Below are positions 49,601 through 58,600 of a DNA stretch of 64,000 nt, piece after piece (position 1 is the stretch's first letter; each line of letters opens with the position of its first letter). Origin of the DNA: Ostrinia nubilalis (taxonomy: Eukaryota; Arthropoda; Insecta; Lepidoptera; Crambidae). The position numbers and the translations under genes were made by a program. The notes below the pieces were generated by a model. That model ran no database searches, was not told the origin of the DNA, and saw only the letters and a list, made by a program, of their open reading frames with translations. The stretch covers positions 6,501,001-6,565,000 of the forward strand of contig NC_087110.1 in assembly GCF_963855985.1 (NCBI RefSeq), read 5' to 3'.

Positions 49601-52600
49601 CTCGGAGCAAAAGAATGGCTACTGGGTAACATCTCGCATTACCTCGGAGCAAAAAATGGCTACTAGTTAACATCGCGCGTTAACTTGGAGCTAAAAATGG
49701 GTCAAAGTTACGCGTCGTGTCACAACGCTTATAATAAAAATGTACGAGCACTTGCACAAAATAGTTGTTACAACCAACCTTGTGTTGGGTCTAATTCTCG
49801 TCACTACACTGCACAACTTAAAATAATTACGTTTTTTGTCGGTAAAAACGTCCTTGGTGACGTCACTTAAGCATTTTTCTTATACTGCGTGCGGTCGTTG
49901 CGCGTGCGCACAAAGGAATGAGACCGCTCGGACACCGAGCCCACAGCGTGGTAGGGGTGGGGTTGCCCGCTCTTTTGTTTTTTACTACTACTGCGCTGAA
50001 TATTGTGTGCGGATTGGCTTGTCGTACAGGGGTACTACATGGTAAAATAAATCTCGGAGGCGAAAGCAGGATAATTAGTGGGTAACTTTAGTTACTGAGA
50101 CGAGTTTCATAGATTATTTTGATCTTTGATTCTGAAATTTTATAACAAAAGTTGTAAAGTTACTTGAAGCTGAAAAAACAGAAACATTGCATGTTCATCT
50201 ACTACACTTCTACACTAATATTATAAAGAGGAAAATTGTTTGTTTGTTTGTTTGGTTGTAATGAATAGGCTCAAAAACTACTGGACCGTTTTTAAAAATT
50301 GTTTCACCATTCGAAAGCTACATTATCCACGACCTAACATAGGCTAAATTTTATTTTGGAAAAACATAGGGTTTAGGGGTCCACGCGCGAAGCCGCGGAC
50401 GGAAAGCTAGTGCACAATAAAAAAATAATAATTTGTGGTCATGATAATGCAGTCAAAATCATTTGCTTATAGACTCTATTTAATACATACGTTTAGCGCT
50501 TGCATTTTAGAAGAATGAAAATATTCAAAAAAGAAAGAAGACACGTCTATTAAAATTCAAGTTGAACCTGTTGTTAATAATTAATTTATCTTGATCTATA
50601 TTTATATCCCGTTGGTGATCGATTATCATCAATGACAGGACTATTCTCACCTCTCGCCAATAAAAACCCAACCATTGAAGGTCAAGTTTGTTCCGGGAGA
50701 AAGTTAAATGTGTTATCATCAATGACAGTCAGAAAATAGAGTTTTGGAGGCTGAACAAAAGAACGACCTAAGATATTATCTCGTAAACTAAGTCATAAAA
50801 AAAGTAAGTACGTACTTCCAAAAGTTCATTTTCTAAATACCTAATACCGTTAGCTCTCCAGTTACCTAAATTCGGCCGCAACATTTGGTAATAATACTTT
50901 GAACTGATTATGTGGGAGTTGCGTAGAGCGTGATGGCTTTTAATGGTGCCTATCTAATTATCGCATTATTAGCGGTGAATTTAAATCGGGTTACAGTGAG
51001 TCAGCTTCGCTGGCACAGTATAAGTGGAAGTAGTACATTCATTATTCGTGATCAGTAATAGCGGCCAATAGGGATGTTTCCTGGGTCAGAAAGCAAGAGT
51101 TTTGATTAGTCCGTCAGTTAACTTATGAAAAAATACTCTACACGTATTTTTCACTTTTTCAAAGTAATGAAAATTTAAAGAGATAAAGCGCGCCAAAGTT
51201 CATAAGCTCTTCTTATCTTATCTATCTTCGGCACGGGCCTCTGCCCGTGACGTCAATGAGTGCTTAAAAGTGCCACACTTTGTGACGTCGCGCGGAACTT
51301 CAACGCACCATAACTATGTAATTGTTTGTTAGATTGACAAATAAAAATATATGTGTCCAATATTTTTTGGTATTAAACATGACGGACTAAAAAAATTTTT
51401 TTAGGAAACTAGCCTATTATTGTTAAATTACCGAACCTACTCCTTTTTTGAAGTCGGCTAAAAAGAAGGCGAAAAAGGATACTAAACTAAATGATACTAA
51501 AGGATCTAAAACAACACACTTGTAAAAAGAATAACAGATGAAAATCTGCCCTATTATCCTGCTAGGGAAAAAAATACTAATTACGTTTCTAAGTGATTAA
51601 ATAATAAAAAAGTCCTTTTGACATTGACTTTCACAGATCATTAAATTCAAAAATATAACTTAGAAACTTTCACCAACAACAAAAAATTACCATCCCATAC
51701 AAGTTTGGTGAATTTTTGTTTTTAAAGTTATGCTACTGTATCCATTTATACTGTGTTATTTTCATAATTTGATGTAGTTAATTTCATAGATCACTGTTAA
51801 TGCGATGAGTTGCTTTGATACTCCAGCTAACAGGATCGTAAGCGAAATGTTTTAGTCATATTTTAACTAATAACTATTTTAAGAAACATTTAGATTTATA
51901 ATTGCGATTACTTAACTAGCTCTGGTTTATTAAGCTAAGATCTTAAGACATTATAATTAAGTTAAATATTTCTGAATATTAAAATACAACCAATAACTTT
52001 CTTAAATCTATATTGGACTTGATTTCAGTCTTGAGAGTTAAATATTTAGCTAACTTTAGAAAGGTGACTTTAGAAGCACTGTTAGGTATTCCAAGAAAAC
52101 TTTTTATCAAAAATATTCAACGCGTTGTAATATTAATTTTCACGGCGAGTTGCTTTTATTTTTAAACTTTTGTTTTTTGAAAAACAAAGGTTTAAAAAGT
52201 TTTGTGATAACATTTTTGACTTTGCAAATTTTTTGTAGTCATTAATTTAATAACTGATCGATCATATTTCTGTATTCGATAAAATGTAAGCATCATTTGC
52301 GATCTAGCCAGGGTAGAATAATTGTGTGAGCCAACTTTGATCCAACTTTCTAAATAAAGTCGTCCAAATCGTGCCACTGTCATCCTAGTTATTCTTCTAA
52401 TTATTATTATTAATTTACATGCCTAAGACATTGCAGATGCTATAAATGTAAGTTTAGATGTATCTATGACATAATTTCCCTCGAAATTAAAAAAAATGTT
52501 CTTGGACTGGACAAGGGGGACCGACGACATCATAAAGGAAGGCGCTGAATGTAGGTCGCTGTCAACACTCAATATGGAAGTCATTGGGAGAGGCTTATGT

Positions 52601-55600
52601 TCAGCAGTGGACGTCCTACGGCTGAAATTATGATGATGATAATGATGTTCTTAGACTCCATGAATTCCAAATATAACGACTCTTATTTTCATTTTGAAAT
52701 AGTACAAAACCACCATTTCAAAACATTATTTTTATTACATCTTCACAATGATACAAAGAGAATTCTCGTGTAAAAGATTATGAAATTCAACTGAAGTGTT
52801 TTAATCTCAACAATGTATAATGGCTTCATTATTTTATCGCGTATACATTTCGGGTTTTAAGAACAATGTATACACAATGTATACAATACAAGCGTATCAT
52901 ATACGCGTCTTGCCTTTCCGTCTGACGTAATTAATTCCCGGGGCACGTAACGTATTCCCGGTGTATCTTATTAACAAAGAAAATGCTCTACTCCAACCGG
53001 GGGCACAAGGCGAGATAATGAATTATTTCTTTTATTTTAATTATCTTAATTTTTATTATTTGGAAAAGCAGTTTTTGCATCATCAAAAGTCATTCAAGTT
53101 TTCAGTGAGCTGAGTGTGAGTTTACATCAAAAGTGCTTACTAGTGAGCGCGTTTAAAAAATGTATGAAAATTTTAGTTTTGTTTGGTGACAGAGCTAGAG
53201 TTCTGAGACGGCCCGGCTAGCTACTACCATCTTACCTAAGTCTGGCGCCATAAAACAATGTTAACAGCATTGTTGTGTTACGACAGTTGGAGGTAAGACA
53301 GCCAGCCAGTACCTCTGTGGTTAAGGAGGTGCAGCTCGCTTCCACCTTCGGCCTTCTTCTTCTTCTTTTCGTGTCGACAACAAACCTACATAGTGTCAGC
53401 CCAAAACTCCGCCACAAGAGTGGCGTTGTCAGCAGCACTCATCAAATCCTCCTGAGTGCAGTTGCTTGGGCACTCAGGGCACGACATTAGGTGCTTCATC
53501 GACTTCGGCCTGATCATCACTTTCTATGTGAGATGCAGGCGAGGAGCTTCCTCGTTGTGGATAAAAAGACTATGGTGCACTGTATGGAAAAAACTTACCT
53601 GAAACAGTCCGTAACTGGTGTAGTTGTTGACATGATTGGTGACTTTGTCTGTTGTCCGGGAACTCGTGTGCTCGATCAGGCACACCCCTGTAATAAAACA
53701 ATTGTTTTAACAACAAAGGTAACTAAAACAACTACAATACATCGAGTTATGGTTTCTTTAAAGGCTAAAGGTGCTGTTTTGCAAAAAAAAAATTGGTCCG
53801 ATGTTCCCAAAATACTGGTCAAAACTGAATCATTATGATAATTTCAGTCACAGGACGTCCACTGCAGAACATAGGCCATCTCCAATGATTTCTACATCGG
53901 CCGGTTGATAACGGCCTTCCTGCTACCTTTATGAGGTCATCGTCAAAATTGAATAAATATTTATTTCTTGACTATACAGGGTGTTAGGTAAATGGGTATA
54001 TGAGCCGACACTAGCCCATGTTAACATGGGCATATAAATGGTATGGTGAAGTCAGAAAATTGATATCTTCATTTTAATTATTTTAATTTTCATACAAATC
54101 GGATTTTATAAAATTTATTTTTTATGAAAATAAAAAAAAAAAAATGGTGATATCAAATTTCTGACTTCACCATACCATTTATATGCCCATGTTAACATGG
54201 TCTAGTGTCGGCTCATATACCCATTTACCTAACACCCTGTATTTTACATCATTTCCTATACCTATGTTCATGTACACAAATGTTTGTCCCGAGCGGGAAT
54301 TGATCTCACGACCTCTGGCATAGTAGGGCAACTAAAATTGTAACCTACCCACGCGGGTAAAGGTTACAGTTCGGTTACTATTTTATTCATGGACCTTGAT
54401 TGAAATGGTTAAGCAGGTTGGATCTCTAAAGGTTTAAGGGTACTTATTGGTTTTAAATATTCATTATGTGACATGTTATTTTTACTGAATATTGAATAGT
54501 AAAACCGGTTAAGTTGTAATGCTGTATAGATACTGTTATACCTACAAACTTGAGAATTATAGTTATCTGGTACAAATAATGCATTATCTTAAATTATAAT
54601 CAATGCCAAAGATACGTTTTTGAAATAATACTTCCCTGCCCATTGTGTCCATCCTTGCTTATAAATTTCCAGTAAATTTTAACGTCCACATACGTTCACA
54701 TAACGTTCCGTTACTTCAGATATTTGAATTCACTAGTTTAGTATGTAGATTGGTTGATTACACAAATTATAAAATCATAAAATTTTCTTTAAAATAAGAA
54801 TTGGTATAATATTAAAAAAAAATCTATAATGACTTAACATACGAAAAAAAGGATCAATTTCCATAATCCCGTCGTACGTAGCACTCGTAGCACAGATTAC
54901 AAATTTTTCCGCTTCTATCGCTTAACCCTTGAATCAGCCGTCACGACGAATTAATTTACATTAATTCCGATTAGAACATGGCAGCATCCCTTGTACTGTC
55001 AATTAAAGCAGTTCTAACAATTTTAAACTTAAATGAAAGGGGTTTCAGAAATGTTTTGTCATCATGTGCCCTTTTTATGCAAATAGAGATTTCGTGGAGT
55101 TCCGACTCCCGCCACCAATTCATTTGAGGCTCTAACGTTATTATTTGAATTAAGAATTCGGAAGGCCGCGGAATTCGTTTTGTTTAATGCCGCCTTGTTG
55201 GAGCTTCGTGGGTACTATCCGTTCGCTTTCAGTTTGCCGCTGGCGATTTGACGTCACTCGAAGGGAAGCGTCTATAACTATAACAAACTATATTTAAAAT
55301 ATTGTTTATTTATTATTATTGATTAAAATTGTGTATTTGCGTAAAATAAGACACATTATAGTCCATTCAGCGTAAGATGGTGATTATGACAGTTCTATTT
55401 AGTGAGGCGCTCCTTATAAACCTAATCGATATTTTTTAGAATCGAGAATATTTTCTATAGAAATCTAATCACCTTTTATTTGTTTGATTTTTAATCTTGA
55501 TCAAAATTATATCTATGAATTTGAACTATCTGGAAATGGAATAAACGTGAATATTCTTAGTGGTACAAAATAAATCACAAAGAATTAAATATATGCATTT

Positions 55601-58600
55601 TATTCAATAAAACATCAAAATAACAATAACAAACAATACGTGGAGAAATCGCATAAAACAAAACCGTCATCAAAGGCAAACGCACACGTACTGACTTAGC
55701 TTTGACCTGCCTGAGATAATAATCGTGATTCGATGGTAAGATGACCACCAAGCCGATTACTGATTTATTTCGATTGTTTATGTCCCATCCCTATGAGCAA
55801 AAGTTCCGACTAACGCAGAAGCAATTCATTTAATATTTTTTCACATTTTTTTCTAAATAGTAAACTAATAAATAAATAGAAATTCTTGTTTAGGTTAATT
55901 GAGAAAGATTAGTGATTGATATTTTGGAAGGATGAAAACACACAAAAGTAATTGATTTTTACAACTCAATATTTTTATTCGTAGAAAGTTAGAATCATAA
56001 AACGAAACGTTTTATCTGTCTAAATCACCATCATAAGTTGAATGAACTATAATTGCGTTTAATCACTAGCTGATTGCGTTTAATCGCGGTTGGGGGAGGG
56101 GACGCGCATTCCACGGACCAGCAAACGCGAACGGGTAGTAGTGATTGTTACAGTGTTTACTCGCCAGTTAGCGCCACTGGTAAAACTAGCACTAATTCGA
56201 CAGTTTAAAAATTCATACGACCCGCAACGAGAGTGGAGGCCATCAATACAAGCAAAGATTTGTATCTGTATGTGCTGACGTCTTGCGTTGTCAGACTGAC
56301 TTTCCTCTCGCTTGCAGACATTTCACAAGAGCGAGGTATAGTTCTATTATACTGATCCTATCCATGACATTGACAGCGGGGCGCCACCGTCAATATCGGA
56401 TCGCTGGTTCCGATTTTTGCCATGATGGAAACCATATAGTTGAACGATAGCGCCCCCCTGTCATTGAGTTTGGTGGGACATTTCAGCGTGGGTCATCTAT
56501 AGCTAGTGCATTAAATATTGAACTTTAACGTGTAATATGTTGTTTGTGTTCTTTTATCAAATATTACATCAGTGTGAGTACGTGTTGCCTCAAATTATGT
56601 TGAGCGACCTATTGTGATTCATGCAATACGTCTATTAACCCTTTAACATGAGTATTTTTTTAAATTTTATTTATTTTTTTAAATAATGCCTAAAACATTA
56701 CGGGAACTATTCGATTGATACCAAATAAAAGAGAAGTTTTAGAAGAGCACCCGTACTGATTACCGAATTTTTTTAGATTGCTGGAAGGAATGAACCTATT
56801 AGCTACAGAACCCTGCCCTTCCATTTATCTGACAAACCCTCGTCCCGATGAGACAGGGCTTTGCATTTTGATATACATCCGAGTCGGATTTCAAAGTTCG
56901 TCTATAGTAAGCATTTCATTTGGATACAGGAACTGACAAAAACATGGAATACAAAAAACATTTTATTCATAAATCTGTGTATAACTTTTGTACTGATAGA
57001 ATCACATCAGGCGTTACAATTTTGTTGCAAAATGAAACCTATTACAATTACAAGAGAAGTCACAGTGTTTATGTTGATTTGGTGGCGTTTGTACTTCCTT
57101 TTATTTTGTAGTAAGTGAATGACATAGGTCATCTCATGAAAATTGATGTTAAAAATTTTGGAAAAAACAACAAAGATTTTTTGTGGCAGAGAGAATTATC
57201 CTTCCTGCATCCAGCGCCTTCCTTCAGGCGCTCGATTCAGGCCGCTACCAACTGGCCAATCTGAAAATCATTGGGGGAGGCCTATGTTCAGCAGTGGACG
57301 TCCTGTGGCTGAAATGATGCTGATGAATATAATGCTATATCTATTACCCGTTCACGCTAAGTTTGTCGGTCCGTGGAATGCGCGTCCCCTCTCCCAACCG
57401 CGATTAAACGCAATTAGTTAGTGATTAAACGCAATAAATGTGCCTTATTTTACGCAAATACACAATTTGTATCAATAATATCTATATATATAAAAATGAA
57501 ACCCGTTTCGCGTTGTCACGGCATCACGTGTGAACGGCTGAACCGATTTCGATAATTCTTTTTTTTAAATGTTTGTGGAAGTCCAAGGATGGTTCTTACG
57601 GAAAAAAATATAAATAAAATCTCTACGCTAAGGCGGTACGAAGTTCGCCGGGTCAGCTAGTAATAAATAAAAAATATTTTAAATGTAGTTTGTTATAGTT
57701 ATAGACGATTCCCTTCGAGTGACGTCATATCGCCAGCGGCAAACTTAAAGCGAGCGGATAGTACCGTCTCACCTCAAGGAGGTAAAATCGACGTGTTCAA
57801 TCAAGCATCATGAATGAAGTAGCAGCTACCTGTACCCGCGTGGGTACCGTCGTACCGATTATAATTTCAATATACCCTCACTCCGCCTCGCGAGGCAGAC
57901 GCGCGCTGATTAGCGAGCTGCGGGCGTTAATGCAACTGTTATACAGCTTCATAAGGTAGGGGACACACTGGCATTGGTACAAAATTATTGTACTACCAAA
58001 AAGATATTTGTAATTACCTATCTATGTATACAGTCGCACTGTAACTTGTAACAGTAAAAATGAAATTAATAAATGAAATAGTTTATTAAGTATAGGCCTT
58101 TTCCAGGGCACTTATACCCGTCCCAAGTATAGCTTGCCCTACCACGACTTCGGGAAAACATAGCCTGGTGCTGAGAAGATGTGGCGGAAAAAACTCTAAA
58201 ACCTTTGTCAGCCTCAACGAGTCGCACAGTTAGTCTTTAAGATATCTTTTTATCTATCATCCCAACCAGTCACACTGTAAACTGTAACATCTAACGCTGT
58301 GACTCGTTGGAAAAAAAGAAATTGCTTTTCTCTTCGTATTTTTTCAATTCATTCGATTTCGTAGTCATCAAGCAAATTACCTCATACATATAGCTATCAC
58401 AGAAAACGCTAAATTAATATTTTTATTTATTGCTAAATTCGGGCTCATTATTTTTTTGACAAAATCAAGCGAGTTTTATAACTAAGTTAGGAGTTGTTAA
58501 AAGAAAACTCAGATCTTTCACATCTGTGAATCGTGTACTCTACTCCTTCCTTCCATCACATTCTCAGCAACCCCTCGGGGATCGGGGTTCGTTAGGAAGC

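Larger units (their letters stand above)
28833..53598 (-). other. LLP: LLP intron 2 (24,766 bp, phase 0)
   Basis: Donor GTAAGT at the 53598 end, acceptor TTTTCAG at 28833. It contains the large foldback 29493-30920, MITEs, RTE ends, the R1-clade LINE, a tRNA-derived SINE, a GC-rich island, a minisatellite and a Helitron. I see nothing definite in 30921-31869, 32100-33230, 37244-38454, 46620-48000 and 50730-52510. Confidence 0.88.
55211..57765. mobile_element. Layered inverted-repeat element with nested insertions
   Basis: The left arm (55211-55356 plus 56052-56137) and right arm (57765-57346 read inverted) match. Outer ends are GGTACTATCCG, then TTTGCCGCTGGCGAT and TGACGTCACTCGAAGGG. Inner parts share GACGCGCATTCCACGGACC. 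The left arm is split by a TIR element (55361-56047), the right arm by a Helitron (57481-57660). No transposase found in the 1.2-kb centre. Confidence 0.7.

Noticed and set aside
53491..53838. 115-codon + strand ORF
   Set aside because: It is antisense to LLP exon 2 and to a LINE remnant. Its frame has no domain features.
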